64,000 bases of DNA, taken from positions 82,628-146,627 of the forward strand of contig CADAOZ010000005.1 in the NCBI GenBank assembly GCA_902789735.1, written 5' to 3'. Origin of the DNA: an uncultured Lachnospiraceae bacterium. Its GTDB lineage: Bacteria > Bacillota > Clostridia > Lachnospirales > Lachnospiraceae. Below are positions 33,767 through 42,862 of this stretch, in pieces. The position numbers were made by a program, and so were the translations under genes. A model generated the notes under the pieces. The model was not told the DNA's origin. It saw nothing but the letters and a program-made list of their open reading frames with translations, and did not search any database. The first letter of the stretch is position 1. Each line of letters opens with the position of its first letter.

Positions 33767-34771
33767 TTACAGGTCGTTTCTGAAATGGGGAGCGTAGCGG
33801 GCTGCCAGCAGAATGGCTTCGACCAGGCTGACTTCACCTGCGGTTCCCGTACCGGCAATATCAAACGCCGTCCCGTGATCCACGGAGGTCCGCAGGATCG
33901 GCATGCCGTTGGTCACAGAAATCGTCCTGTCAAAATCCAGGGTCTTGGCAGCGATATGTCCCTGATCATGATACAGGGACAGGACACTGTTGTAACGTCC
34001 CTGAGCAGCCTGATGGAAAACGGAATCCGCCCCAATGGGGCCGGCCACCCGGTACCCTCTTTTCTGCAGTTCTTCTACCGCAGGCATGATCTCCCGTACC
34101 TCTTCCCAGCCGAACAGACCGTGCTCACCGCAGTGGGGATTGAGGCCCGCAATTGCCATGGTCCCTTCCGTTACGCCCAGCCGCTGCAGCGCCCGGGTAC
34201 ATTCTTCGACACAGCTGATGATATTGTCTTTGGTAATCCGGTCCAGCATGTCCCGCAGGGACAGATGCCGGGTCAGGAAAAAGATCCGCATGCCGTTGGT
34301 CTCGAACATGGTCAGGGGGTTTTTCGTTCCGGTCAGGGCTCCGAAGATTTCCGTATGGCCGATATAGGGGATTTTGGCGGCCCGGAGCGCTTCCTTATTG
34401 ATACAGGTCGTCGCGACCGCGTCTGCCTGGCCATCCATCGCCAGCTGTACGCTTTTTTCAATATATTCATAAGCGGCTCTGCCGCACATGGCCTGGATCT
34501 GTCCGAATGCAAAGGTATCCATGTCCACATTTTTCAGGTCGATCAGATTCAGGATTCCCTGCCTGTAATCTCCCTGGTCCGGGCTGTCCACAATATGGAT
34601 CTGCAGATCCCTGCCGCAGATCCGGACCGCCTGACGGAGAATATTGCTGTCTCCCGTCACAATCACCCGGGCCGTATCCACCACCTCCGGTACGGCCATT
34701 GCTTTTACTACGATTTCAGGTCCTATGCCGGCAGGATCGCCGATCGGTACTGTGATCAGGGGTCTGTTCAT
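33767..34771 (-). CDS. pdxA: 4-hydroxythreonine-4-phosphate dehydrogenase PdxA family
   Basis: A 334-residue metal- and NAD-dependent dehydrogenase of the PdxA family. Conserved pieces are PIGDPAGIGPEI (residues 9-20), IPYIGHTE, a LNPHCGEHGLFG histidine motif and SLYHDQGHIAAKTL near residue 265, which give the metal ligands. In some bacteria it acts in pyridoxal phosphate synthesis; in many Firmicutes without pdxJ the homologue PdxA2 oxidises D-threonate or D-erythronate 4-phosphate. No pdxJ, threonate kinase or related gene is next to it, so the role stays open. AAAGGAGGACGAGAA precedes the ATG. Confidence 0.88.
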   Translation of the reverse strand: MNRPLITVPIGDPAGIGPEIVVKAMAVPEVVDTARVIVTGDSNILRQAVRICGRDLQIHIVDSPDQGDYRQGILNLIDLKNVDMDTFAFGQIQAMCGRAAYEYIEKSVQLAMDGQADAVATTCINKEALRAAKIPYIGHTEIFGALTGTKNPLTMFETNGMRIFFLTRHLSLRDMLDRITKDNIISCVEECTRALQRLGVTEGTMAIAGLNPHCGEHGLFGWEEVREIMPAVEELQKRGYRVAGPIGADSVFHQAAQGRYNSVLSLYHDQGHIAAKTLDFDRTISVTNGMPILRTSVDHGTAFDIAGTGTAGEVSLVEAILLAARYAPHFRNDL

Positions 34772-34942
34772 TTCTCGTCCTCCTTTTGTATAACTGTCAG
34801 GCGATACCCTTTGCCGGTATCCGTACCATGTTTTCAGTGTATCATTTCCGGCGGCCGTCTGGGAATAGCGCCTTCACCCTTTCCCGCAGAATATTTGCCG
34901 GTAAAACCTTTCCCGTTCTGTACCGGTGAATTGACGCAAGTA

Positions 34943-34951
34943 TGTTACAAT
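34943..34951 (+). promoter_or_regulatory. Extended -10 element of the acyltransferase-MATE pair
   Basis: TATGTTACAAT contains TACAAT with a TGn extension, 19 bases before the acyltransferase start codon. The short leader leaves room only for the AAAAGGAGG ribosome binding site. Confidence 0.4.
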
Positions 34952-34970
34952 AGAGGAAAAGGAGGTACCC

Positions 34971-36065
34971 ATGAAAGAGAATACAAGTACCGGATCCGCC
35001 CGCCGGTCCGGAAAAAAACGGATCCGCTGGATCGATCTGGCAAGGGCTTTCGGAATCATAACCGTCGTACTCTGTCACTGTGTGCATGAAATCTACCGGC
35101 TGCAGCTGACCTACATGTCTTCTCTGCATCGTACGGGAAGGCTGTTCGGCTTTGCCGCTTTTACGGCCGGCAGACTGGGCGTTCCGCTCTTTTTGATGAT
35201 CAGCGGATACCTTCTTCTGAACAGGACCTATACAGCAGACCGCTGCCGGTATTTTTTCCGCCATAATTTTCTGCGGCTGCTGGCCTGTACGGAGATCTGG
35301 TTCCTCTTCTACCATATATTCCTGTCCGTGACCAACCAGCAGGACTTTTCTCTGCGGGATATGCTGCTGGAAATGCTGTTCATCAAGAACGGCAGCATCG
35401 GCCATATGTGGTATATGCCTGTTATTCTGGGCGTATACCTGCTGCTGCCCGCGGCCGCCAATGCCCTGCATTCTCTGGAACTGTCCAGCCTCAGGATTCC
35501 CTATATCATTGTCATGGCATACGCTTTTGCCTGTCCCGTCCTGGTGGTACTGGCCCAGACGGCCGGATGGCCTCCCCTGAGCCGGAAGTTCGAACTGGGC
35601 TTCTCCGGCGGAATTTACGGTCTGTACCTGGTGACCGGCTGGCTGATCCGCAGGGGCTTATTGAAAAAGATCGAGACACCTGTCCTGTGCTTTACGTCCC
35701 TGTGCGGCTTTGTGCTGACTGTCGGTCTCCAGTATTACGCCTACAGAAATCTGGTGGAGTACAATGTCTGGTATGACTGCGGCCTTCTGATGATCTGCGC
35801 TGTCTGCCTGTTCGAACTGTTCTCCCGGATCCGCCGGGTACCGCTCTATACCGGGATCCGCTTTCTGTCCGGGCACGCTTTCGGTATTTATCTGATCCAC
35901 TATCTGTTCATCCTGATCCTGGCCCCGGTCATCCGGCCTCTGTCAGTCATGCTGCCGGTCCGGGTCTTTCTGCTGTGGCTGGGTGTCCTGCTGCTGTCCT
36001 GCCTGCTCAGCCTGCTGATCTCCCGGATCCCCCGCTGCGGCAGATTCCTTCTCTATATGAAATAA
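34971..36065 (+). CDS. Acyltransferase 3 family membrane protein
   Basis: A 364-residue protein with about ten membrane segments, beginning with the family hallmark RIRWIDLARAFGIITVVLCHC, where the histidine is the catalytic one. An LFLMISGYLLLN segment and a short GSIGHMWYMPVILGVYLL region also match. Such enzymes O-acetylate polysaccharides or peptidoglycan. AAAGGAGGTACCC precedes the ATG. It lies 26 bases before the MATE transporter gene and the two are probably co-transcribed; no direct functional link is evident. Confidence 0.88.
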   Translation: MKENTSTGSARRSGKKRIRWIDLARAFGIITVVLCHCVHEIYRLQLTYMSSLHRTGRLFGFAAFTAGRLGVPLFLMISGYLLLNRTYTADRCRYFFRHNFLRLLACTEIWFLFYHIFLSVTNQQDFSLRDMLLEMLFIKNGSIGHMWYMPVILGVYLLLPAAANALHSLELSSLRIPYIIVMAYAFACPVLVVLAQTAGWPPLSRKFELGFSGGIYGLYLVTGWLIRRGLLKKIETPVLCFTSLCGFVLTVGLQYYAYRNLVEYNVWYDCGLLMICAVCLFELFSRIRRVPLYTGIRFLSGHAFGIYLIHYLFILILAPVIRPLSVMLPVRVFLLWLGVLLLSCLLSLLISRIPRCGRFLLYMK

Positions 36066-36091
36066 AGGAAATAAATTAAAGGAGCTTTATT

Positions 36092-37444
36092 ATGTCAACA
36101 AAAGAAAATAAGATGGGCACCATGCCGGTCAAACAGCTGATCATCTCCATGTCACTGCCGATGATGATCTCCATGCTGGTACAGGCCCTGTACAACGTAG
36201 TCGACAGCATCTTTGTAGCCCGTCTCAGTGAAGAAGCCCTGACCGCCGTTACCCTGGCTTTTCCGCTGCAGAACCTGATGATCGCCCTGGGCTCCGGTAC
36301 CGGTGTCGGTATCAACGCCCTCCTGTCCCGTTCCCTGGGAGAAAAGCGCTATGACCGGTCCGACGCGGCCGCGGCCAACGGTCTCTTCCTGACCTTCTGC
36401 AATTTCCTGGCTTTCCTGCTGATCGGTCTTTTCCTGACCGGCGCTTTTGTCCGTACCCAGACACAGGACGCGGAGATCATCGGCATGAGCGCCACCTATC
36501 TGCGGATCGTGACCTGTCTGTCTGCAGGACTGTTCTTCCAGATGACCTTTGAGCGTCTGCTGCAGTCTACAGGCCTGACCATTTACAGTATGGTCTCCCA
36601 GGCGACCGGCGCGATCGTCAATATTATTTTTGATCCGATCATGATCTTCGGCCTGTGCGGCTTTCCCAGACTGGGCGTAGCCGGCGCCGCCCTGGCCACG
36701 GTCCTTGGACAGACGATCGCCGCCTGTCTGGGCCTGCTCCTGAACCTGCGCTATAATAAGGAGATCCATTATTCTCTGAAAAAATGTCTGCGTCCGGAAG
36801 GGAGCATCATCAGCAAAATCTACGCGGTCGGCGTCCCTTCGATCCTGATGATGTCGATCGGCTCCCTGATGACCTATCTGATGAACCGGATCCTGATTAC
36901 TTTCTCCACGACCGCTACGGCCGTATTCGGTGTGTATTTCAAGCTGCAGAGCTTTTTCTTTATGCCGGTCTTCGGTATGAACAACGGACTGATTCCGGTC
37001 CTGGCCTATAATTACGGCGCCCGGAAAAAGGACCGGATTGATGAAGCCCTCCGCTTTTCCATCGGTCTTGCCATAGGCATCATGCTGGCCGGAACGATCG
37101 CTTTCCATCTGATACCCGGCACTCTGCTGGGCTTCTTCAACGCCTCAGAGGAAATGCTGCGGATCGGCATTCCGGCCCTTCGGATCGTAAGCCTGTCCTT
37201 TACCATCGCCGGCGCCTGCATCGCCATGGGTTCGGTATTCCAGGCTTTCTCCGTCAGTACCTACTCCCTGATCATCTCCATCTGCCGTCAGCTGGTCGTT
37301 CTGATCCCGCTGGCCTGGCTCCTTTCCCGTACCGGTGAGGTCACCATGGTATGGTGGGCCTTCCCCATGGCGGAGATCGTCTCCCTGATACTCTCCGTCT
37401 TCTTTTTCAGAAGAGTCTATCAGACCATCATCAGCCGTCTCTGA
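36092..37444 (+). CDS. MATE family efflux transporter
   Basis: A 450-residue, twelve-segment exporter of the MATE family, the usual length. The two bundle repeats are visible: MPVKQLIISMSLPMMISMLVQALYNVVDSIFVARL near the start and the related VGVPSILMMSIGSLMTYLMNRIL near residue 250. It should drive out cationic drugs or metabolites by sodium or proton exchange; the substrate is not readable. TAAAGGAGC precedes the ATG. It is second in the pair with the acyltransferase and ends at a terminator shared with the convergent Bat-like operon. Confidence 0.93.
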   Translation: MSTKENKMGTMPVKQLIISMSLPMMISMLVQALYNVVDSIFVARLSEEALTAVTLAFPLQNLMIALGSGTGVGINALLSRSLGEKRYDRSDAAAANGLFLTFCNFLAFLLIGLFLTGAFVRTQTQDAEIIGMSATYLRIVTCLSAGLFFQMTFERLLQSTGLTIYSMVSQATGAIVNIIFDPIMIFGLCGFPRLGVAGAALATVLGQTIAACLGLLLNLRYNKEIHYSLKKCLRPEGSIISKIYAVGVPSILMMSIGSLMTYLMNRILITFSTTATAVFGVYFKLQSFFFMPVFGMNNGLIPVLAYNYGARKKDRIDEALRFSIGLAIGIMLAGTIAFHLIPGTLLGFFNASEEMLRIGIPALRIVSLSFTIAGACIAMGSVFQAFSVSTYSLIISICRQLVVLIPLAWLLSRTGEVTMVWWAFPMAEIVSLILSVFFFRRVYQTIISRL

Positions 37445-37452
37445 GATTTTCG

Positions 37453-37499
37453 CGGGAGCGGAAAGACCTGGCTTTACCAGATCTTTCCGTTCCCGTTTT
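37453..37499. terminator. Shared terminator between MATE gene and the Bat-like operon
   Basis: CGGGAGCGGAAAGA pairs with TCTTTCCGTTCCCG across a short loop, followed by TTTT on the plus strand. The stop codon of the minus-strand TPR gene (37474-37476) lies inside the loop, so the last codons of that gene form part of the stem. Confidence 0.75.
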
Positions 37500-38361
37500 C
37501 CGCGCCGCCGTTCCCGCCATCGCTGCCGCCAGACTCTCCGGAAGCCTGTTCCCGGGCCTCTTCCCTTGCCTGCTCTCCTTCTTTCTGCTGCTGTTGCTGC
37601 TGGCGTTCTCTCTGAATATCCTTTTCCTGGGACTCCAGCCGGCGTTTGATCTTCTGTTCTTTGGCAGAGCTCCCGTTCTGCTGCTGCTGATTCTGCTGAT
37701 CCTGCTGGTCCTGCTGATCCTGCTGGTTCTGGTCCTGCTGATCCTGCTGATCATCCTGATCATCCTGATCGCCCTGGTCCTGATCCAGCTTCTCTTTCAA
37801 CTCCTCGATCTTTTTGTCGATCTCATTTTTAAGCTGCTGGGCTTCCGGGTCATGTCCGTCATTCTCATCCGTGGCGCAGCCCACCTCCAGCAGAACTTCT
37901 CTGGCTTCTTCCAGGATACTGATCGCGTACAGAATATCGTCATTGGTCTCCAGCCCTTCAAAATCAATCTGGCCGATCAGGGAAAGGGCCAGATTGACCC
38001 TGACATCGCATTCTTTCCCTTCCGGGATGTCCAGGGTCAGGGCATAACGGAAATAGGCCTCTGCCATTTCATAATTTCCGGTCATATAGTATCCGTTCCC
38101 CACGTTATAGGCAGCGATATAGCCTTCCGGCCGGTTGATGGTCTGCACCAGGCGCTCTTCAGTCCCGACCTTATATTCACCCTGCGCATACCGGCTCAGA
38201 TAATACCGGTTGGTCAGATAACGCCAGGACAGGAATATGGCCGCGGCGGCGGTCAGCGCGGCCAGAAAGAGCAGCAGGAAGCTGATCCGGAAGGTTCTGC
38301 CGAAGGCAGCCATTTTTTTCCCGGTCTTTTTGAATTTTTCCGTGATTTTATCTGCTTTCAT
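37474..38361 (-). CDS. TPR membrane protein with Gln/Asp-rich tail (BatC-like)
   Basis: A 295-residue protein with one membrane helix (about residues 24-44) then TPR-like helices (GYIAAYNVGNGYYMTGNYEMAEAYFRYAL region). From about residue 175 it becomes low-complexity: a charged coil (AQQLKNEIDKKIEELKEKL), then DQQDQQ-type repeats, then a glycine/glutamine-rich end. The ATG at 38361 overlaps the stop codon of the upstream vWA gene by four bases. It closes the MoxR-DUF58-vWA-vWA-TPR operon and corresponds by position to BatC/BatE of aerotolerance operons. Its exact function is unknown. Confidence 0.75.
   Translation of the reverse strand: MKADKITEKFKKTGKKMAAFGRTFRISFLLLFLAALTAAAAIFLSWRYLTNRYYLSRYAQGEYKVGTEERLVQTINRPEGYIAAYNVGNGYYMTGNYEMAEAYFRYALTLDIPEGKECDVRVNLALSLIGQIDFEGLETNDDILYAISILEEAREVLLEVGCATDENDGHDPEAQQLKNEIDKKIEELKEKLDQDQGDQDDQDDQQDQQDQNQQDQQDQQDQQNQQQQNGSSAKEQKIKRRLESQEKDIQRERQQQQQQKEGEQAREEAREQASGESGGSDGGNGGAENGNGKIW
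37665..37790. repeat. Low-complexity CTG/GAT-rich tract coding Gln/Asp repeats
   Basis: Repeated CTGCTGATC-like units on the plus strand encode (D)QQDQ runs on the minus strand. The tract is prone to slippage and may vary in length between strains. Confidence 0.6.
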
Positions 38362-39308
38362 AGTCTGTCCCTGTAAATCAGCATAAATACTTCCATCAGC
38401 AGCAGGATCGCTGCCGGGATGGCGAACTTCCACGCGATATCAATGTAAGTGACCCCTTTTTTGTCACTGACGACCGTACTGCTGGACTGTATGATCTTCT
38501 GCAGCAGGGGCTTTATGCCGGCGCCGGTGGCCGGATGGATATACTCCACTTTCAGATCTCCGGCAATCTGTTTGAGATTGCCCTCATCCATACAGGACAC
38601 GGCGTCCTGCATGGTATTGGGATCCCGGAGCGTGTAGCCGACGCTCATTGTCGCGCCTTTTTCGGTTCCGTATCCCAGGACCGCTCCGCCGTCTGTCAGC
38701 TCCGCCAGGGGCTGGAAAGATGTCAGCTCCGAACCATCCGTAATCTCCCCGTCGCTCATAAAAAAGACAACCGTCATCCGTCCCTTTTTGGTCCGGGAAC
38801 GTTTGAGCATTTTCTCCATGTCCCCATAGGCCGTATTGAGGGAACTGCCTTTGGCATAGTCCCTGTCCGGAGGGAAGATCAGGTCCAGGGCATCCTCGAC
38901 CGCTTCTGTATCCTGGGTATAGGGGGACATGACCATGGAGGTATTGTTAAAACGCACCAGGCCGTAACTGGCGCCCGGCAGTTCTTCCATGATCATACGG
39001 CAGTCACTGCGGACCTGGTCGATCCGGGTGCTCCCGTTCCTGCCGTCTTTGGCCCACATGCTGATGGTCCCGTCCACGACGAAAAGGACATCTACGTTTT
39101 TCGCCTCTGAGTTATAGAGCTTTTCCTCGGTCTTAAATCGGCAGGCTATGGCAAAGACCAGTCCGAAGATCAGGACCAGCCGGACCGCGGAAAAGATCTT
39201 CATGCCGGGATGCTCCGCACGCCGCAGTATATGCAGCAGCAGGAAGGCCAGCGGGATCCCCAGCAGAAACGCCAGGGCTATGATGGGTATAAGAGGTTCT
39301 TTGATCAT
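38358..39308 (-). CDS. vWA domain membrane protein (BatB-like)
   Basis: A 316-residue protein with an N-terminal membrane pair (residues 7-25 and 36-53), a vWA domain (about 75-260) and a final membrane helix (about 292-310). The metal site DGTISMW (D-x-T-x-S in the form V-V-D-G-T-I-S), the later threonine region and MSDGEITDG are present. It overlaps both neighbours by four bases (ATGA), showing tight translational coupling. Such vWA proteins form a membrane complex driven by a MoxR ATPase; in Bacteroides the Bat set aids aerotolerance. The role in this anaerobe is not known. Confidence 0.8.
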   Translation of the reverse strand: MIKEPLIPIIALAFLLGIPLAFLLLHILRRAEHPGMKIFSAVRLVLIFGLVFAIACRFKTEEKLYNSEAKNVDVLFVVDGTISMWAKDGRNGSTRIDQVRSDCRMIMEELPGASYGLVRFNNTSMVMSPYTQDTEAVEDALDLIFPPDRDYAKGSSLNTAYGDMEKMLKRSRTKKGRMTVVFFMSDGEITDGSELTSFQPLAELTDGGAVLGYGTEKGATMSVGYTLRDPNTMQDAVSCMDEGNLKQIAGDLKVEYIHPATGAGIKPLLQKIIQSSSTVVSDKKGVTYIDIAWKFAIPAAILLLMEVFMLIYRDRL

Positions 39309-40411
39309 TTTCGCAATATTACTCCTATGATGGATGAAACAAGCAGGCTGACCAGGAGCACGGCGGCAGGAATGACCGGCTGGTCCACCGCCCGGGTCTC
39401 CACGATCTCACCGGTGCTTTTAGCCTCTTCCTTCTGGATCGAGGCAACGATCTGGCTGCCCGGGAACGAATCGCTGGCGGAATAGAAGATTCCGCCGATG
39501 GATTCCACATCCCTGCGGTAGTTCTCTCCCAGCTGCAGATACTCTTCACGGGTAAAATCATCCTGCTCCAGATCTTCCGGAAAAACCGCGTAGACTCTCA
39601 CATCATGGGCCGCGCACAGTTCCATGGCGTCGCGAAGCTCGGCAATGGGCGTGGACCGGGCCATCTGACAGTTATCCGTGACCATAATGATGGCGCGGGT
39701 CCTTTCCGCCTCCTCCAGTCGGGGAAAACTCATCAGGCAGGCGCATACGCCCTCGCCGATCAGGGAAGAACCCTTCATAAGATTGTTGACCAGGGTCGCG
39801 CCCAGCTCATAATCCAGCTTCCGTTCCAGTTCCTCATACAGTTCCTGTTTGTCCGGGGGAATGTCGCTGTAGTATTCGTAGTCGCCGAATTCCTCCATAT
39901 ACTGCTTCTGCATGCGGAAGATCTCTTTCAGATCCTCCAGCTTCTCAATGACATATTCGTAGTCATCTGTCATCGGCACATAAACGACGGACGTCGTATT
40001 GTAAATGCAGATGCCGAATCTGTCTCCATCCAGTCCCCGTACCATTTCCTCCAGGGAATCTACGATCTGATAATTGATATCATAGATGGAATAGGATACG
40101 TCCAGACACAGGAAAATATCTCTTTTCTTTTCTTCCCCGCGTATGACCTCTGTCCTGAACGGCCTGGCAGCCAGGACCATCGCTGACAGGCAGGCCGTAA
40201 TCAGGCTTGCTTCCAGCAGGAAGCTCAGCACCGCGTATATAGCACGGATCCTCTTATACTCGGGCAGAGACCGGATCAGTTCCGTATTGGCGGCCCGGGG
40301 ACCGCCCTGGTAGCTGCTTCCGTTTTTCCTGCGCCGCAGGTGCAGGAGGATCAGGCCGGCGGCCAGAATCAGAGCGCCGGCAATCAATAGGATAGGTCGC
40401 ATCAATGCCAT
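39305..40411 (-). CDS. vWA domain membrane protein (BatA-like)
   Basis: A 368-residue protein with an N-terminal helix (residues 6-24), a second membrane segment near 60-80, a vWA domain and a C-terminal membrane helix (PAAVLLVSLLVSSIIGVILRK). The metal site is LCLDVSYSIYD, with VTDNC later. A stretch of acidic and tyrosine-rich residues (MEEFGDYEYYSDIPPDKQ) inserts into the domain. The first ATG (40411) has AAAGG ten bases before; a second ATG at 40402 overlaps the upstream stop codon and is also possible. It resembles its downstream neighbour in layout and is probably a diverged duplicate. Confidence 0.8.
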   Translation of the reverse strand: MALMRPILLIAGALILAAGLILLHLRRRKNGSSYQGGPRAANTELIRSLPEYKRIRAIYAVLSFLLEASLITACLSAMVLAARPFRTEVIRGEEKKRDIFLCLDVSYSIYDINYQIVDSLEEMVRGLDGDRFGICIYNTTSVVYVPMTDDYEYVIEKLEDLKEIFRMQKQYMEEFGDYEYYSDIPPDKQELYEELERKLDYELGATLVNNLMKGSSLIGEGVCACLMSFPRLEEAERTRAIIMVTDNCQMARSTPIAELRDAMELCAAHDVRVYAVFPEDLEQDDFTREEYLQLGENYRRDVESIGGIFYSASDSFPGSQIVASIQKEEAKSTGEIVETRAVDQPVIPAAVLLVSLLVSSIIGVILRK

Positions 40412-40878
40412 GTCTGTATTGCCTTTCTTGTCTTTCGAATGGAGGCGCGGGCGTCCACCCTGGTCTTGCGGGCAAATTCCGGCTCATAGAATTCGCTGAT
40501 CAGCTCCCGGAGTCCTTCCATATGAAGGGCGCGCATTTCGTTCAGGGTCAGCGGGCCGATCTCCCGGCCGCTGATGTCAGACGCGAAGCCCCGGGCAATA
40601 TCGCTCATTTCACGGTAGGCTTCCCGTACCGTGATGCTGCCGTCCAGCAGACGGTTCTCGGTCTGATCCAGTTTTTCCAGATACCTGACCCGGATACCGG
40701 CCAGCGTAACGGGATTCAATTCCCAGGTCCTTTCTTCTTTTGCCACTTCCGGCTTCTGATTCCGCTTCTTCCAGGCAAAGAAGAGCAGGGCGGCGGTCAG
40801 CAGCAGCAGGACCGGTACTGCTGCCATCCACCACAGGGAAAAAGCCATGGGCGGCTGCAGCTCAACTGTGAAATCCAT
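40402..40878 (-). CDS. DUF4381-like membrane protein of the MoxR/vWA operon
   Basis: A 158-residue protein with one N-terminal membrane helix (about residues 14-34; WWMAAVPVLLLLTAALLFFAW) and a cytosolic helical part (LEKLDQTENRLLDGSITVREAYREMSDIARGFASDISG region). The length and layout match small membrane proteins found between DUF58 and vWA genes in MoxR operons. The ATG at 40878 has AAAGGA six bases before and overlaps the DUF58 gene by 17 bases; an ATG five codons upstream is less well placed. Function unknown. Confidence 0.7.
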   Translation of the reverse strand: MDFTVELQPPMAFSLWWMAAVPVLLLLTAALLFFAWKKRNQKPEVAKEERTWELNPVTLAGIRVRYLEKLDQTENRLLDGSITVREAYREMSDIARGFASDISGREIGPLTLNEMRALHMEGLRELISEFYEPEFARKTRVDARASIRKTRKAIQTWH

Positions 40879-41734
40879 ATCTGTTCCTTTCAAGCAGCTC
40901 GACGATCCCGTCCATAATACGGTCTTCGCTGCTGATGGTTGTCATATTTACACGATATTTCCGGAAGATCCGGTCTGTCTGGTCCATAATCTCCTTCCGG
41001 CGGCGGGCCTCCATTTCCTTCAGCCTGCCGAAACGGCTCAGGAAGGGAATTACGTAACGCCGGCCGGCAAGATCATAGGCGCCCGGCGTGAACATGGAAA
41101 CATCCTCGATCACAATGACCAGCAGGTCATTATTCATGGTGACCCTGCGGATCAGGTTTTCGTTAAGACCTGCCAGGCCGGGCAGGTCCGTGATCAGAAA
41201 GATCATCATTTTTTTACGCTGGGTATCCACGGACCGGGACAGAACTTCAAATACGCCGGTCCCGTTCCCCGCCATTTCCTTCCGCCAGCTGTAGAGCTGC
41301 TTTTCCAGGTGATCTGTTCCGGACCGGAAATAATTGATCCGGTAGCCGTGATCCCCGGCATAGGCCAGGGAATAATCCGCTCCCTGGCGGTCTCCCAGAT
41401 AGGCCAGGGTCCCGAAGATCATCAGTGCGACTTCGCTTTTCTGCTCGCCGGAAGGAGTATCTCCTTCCATTTTGCTGCCGCAGTCTCCGACGAAGAGTAT
41501 GTTATGCTTTTTTTCCGCCACATACCGGCGGATCAGTGTCTTGCCGGTCCGGGAGGAGGATTTCCAGTCAATGTCATGAACATTGTCACCGAAATCATAT
41601 TCTTTCAGATCATCGAACTCCAGGCTTCTGCCCCGGAATACCGAACGGAAATCACCTTCCAGTATATTGGAGGATTTCCGGCGGGTATAGAGATTGACCT
41701 GAGCCTTGATCTTTGCAAGGTAATTGTAATCCAT
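40862..41734 (-). CDS. DUF58 domain protein (vWA-like)
   Basis: A 290-residue DUF58 protein with the conserved segment EGDFRSVFRGRSLEFDDLKEYDFGDNVHDIDW near residues 26-57, then ASSRTGKTLIRRYVAEKKHNILFVGDCG where the vWA-type metal aspartate stands. No membrane helix is seen, unlike many family members. It lies between the MoxR ATPase and the membrane vWA genes, the standard order in these operons, and overlaps the next gene. It is thought to act with MoxR in assembling or regulating membrane complexes. Confidence 0.87.
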   Translation of the reverse strand: MDYNYLAKIKAQVNLYTRRKSSNILEGDFRSVFRGRSLEFDDLKEYDFGDNVHDIDWKSSSRTGKTLIRRYVAEKKHNILFVGDCGSKMEGDTPSGEQKSEVALMIFGTLAYLGDRQGADYSLAYAGDHGYRINYFRSGTDHLEKQLYSWRKEMAGNGTGVFEVLSRSVDTQRKKMMIFLITDLPGLAGLNENLIRRVTMNNDLLVIVIEDVSMFTPGAYDLAGRRYVIPFLSRFGRLKEMEARRRKEIMDQTDRIFRKYRVNMTTISSEDRIMDGIVELLERNRYGFHS

Positions 41735-41778
41735 AGTCTTGTCTCCGCTGTTATTTCACTGTCTCTGCCGGCAGACAC

Positions 41779-42780
41779 TCAGGGAAGCTTGATTTTGGAC
41801 ACAATAGCGTCAATGATCTGCTCTGTTTCGACCCCGTCCGCAAAGGCGGAATAGTTGAGGCCGATCCTGTGACGCAGCACCTGGTGGCTCATTTCCTTGA
41901 CATCATCCGGCGTCACATAAGTACGGCCCCGCATGAGAGCGACCGCCTTGGCGACCCTTAAAAAGGCAATGGAGGCACGGGGGCTGGCGCCGATCCGGAT
42001 ATACTCCGCCATCCGGTCATCCAGCAGTCCTTTGGGGAACCTGGTGGCATTGACAATGGCGGAAATATACTGTTTGACAGACCGGTCCGCATAGACCATT
42101 TCCGCAATGTCCTGGACCCGGTCCACATCCTGAATGGTCAGGACCGGCGGGGTCTTCTCAAACTGGCGGGCCTCCATTTTCTCCAGAACGGTGACCTCCT
42201 CATCCATGCTGGGATACGTGATCTTTTCCTTGATCATAAAACGGTCCGTCTGGGCTTCCGAAAGCGGGTATGTGCCTTCCTGCTCAATGGGGTTCTGAGT
42301 AGCAATGACGATAAAAATATCCTGGGGCATTTTGTAGGTAATACCGCCAATGGTCACCTGCCGCTCCTGCATGGCTTCCAGCATGGCACTCTGGGTCTTG
42401 GCGCTGGAACGGTTGACTTCGTCCAGCAGTACAAAATTGGCGAAGACAGGTCCAAAGATGGTCTCGAACTTGCCGGACTCCTGATGATAGATCTGGGTTC
42501 CGATGATATCACTGGGCAGCAGGTCGGGCGTGCATTGTACCCGGGAGAATTTGCCGTCCACGGCGTCTGAAATTGCCTTGGCGGCCGTTGTCTTGGCCAG
42601 TCCGGGTACCGATTCGATCAGGATATGTCCATCCGCGATGATCGCCGCCGTCAGGGATACCCGGAGTTTGCTCTGTCCGACTACTTTGCTGCTGTAATAG
42701 TCCGAAAGCTTACGGATCACCTCCTGGGCATATTCGAAATCTTCTCTTGCTATACTGGGTCTGGTATTCTGAAAGGCCAT
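41779..42780 (-). CDS. MoxR family AAA ATPase
   Basis: A 333-residue AAA+ ATPase. Walker A is the degenerate ESVPGLAKTTAA (about residues 47-58), Walker B is FVLLDEVNRSSAK, followed by sensor region ATQNPIEQEGTYPLSEAQTDRF, which is the MoxR hallmark. The C-terminal helical lid contains GASPRASIAFLRVAKAVALMRGR. It heads a MoxR-DUF58-vWA-vWA-TPR operon and probably acts as a chaperone for the vWA proteins. The ATG at 42780 has GGAGGAAAT before it; an in-frame ATG 13 codons upstream lacks one. Confidence 0.93.
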   Translation of the reverse strand: MAFQNTRPSIAREDFEYAQEVIRKLSDYYSSKVVGQSKLRVSLTAAIIADGHILIESVPGLAKTTAAKAISDAVDGKFSRVQCTPDLLPSDIIGTQIYHQESGKFETIFGPVFANFVLLDEVNRSSAKTQSAMLEAMQERQVTIGGITYKMPQDIFIVIATQNPIEQEGTYPLSEAQTDRFMIKEKITYPSMDEEVTVLEKMEARQFEKTPPVLTIQDVDRVQDIAEMVYADRSVKQYISAIVNATRFPKGLLDDRMAEYIRIGASPRASIAFLRVAKAVALMRGRTYVTPDDVKEMSHQVLRHRIGLNYSAFADGVETEQIIDAIVSKIKLP

Positions 42781-42862
42781 GCTGCTATTTCCTCCTTCAC
42801 TGTTTTCATGCGGCCGCATACGGATATATTATAACTATTTTTACATGCTGTATGTGTATATT

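Noticed and set aside
33614..35089. 491-codon plus-strand frame from 33614 across pdxA
   Set aside because: It runs through a strong terminator at 33705-33741 and then lies antisense to the conserved pdxA gene.
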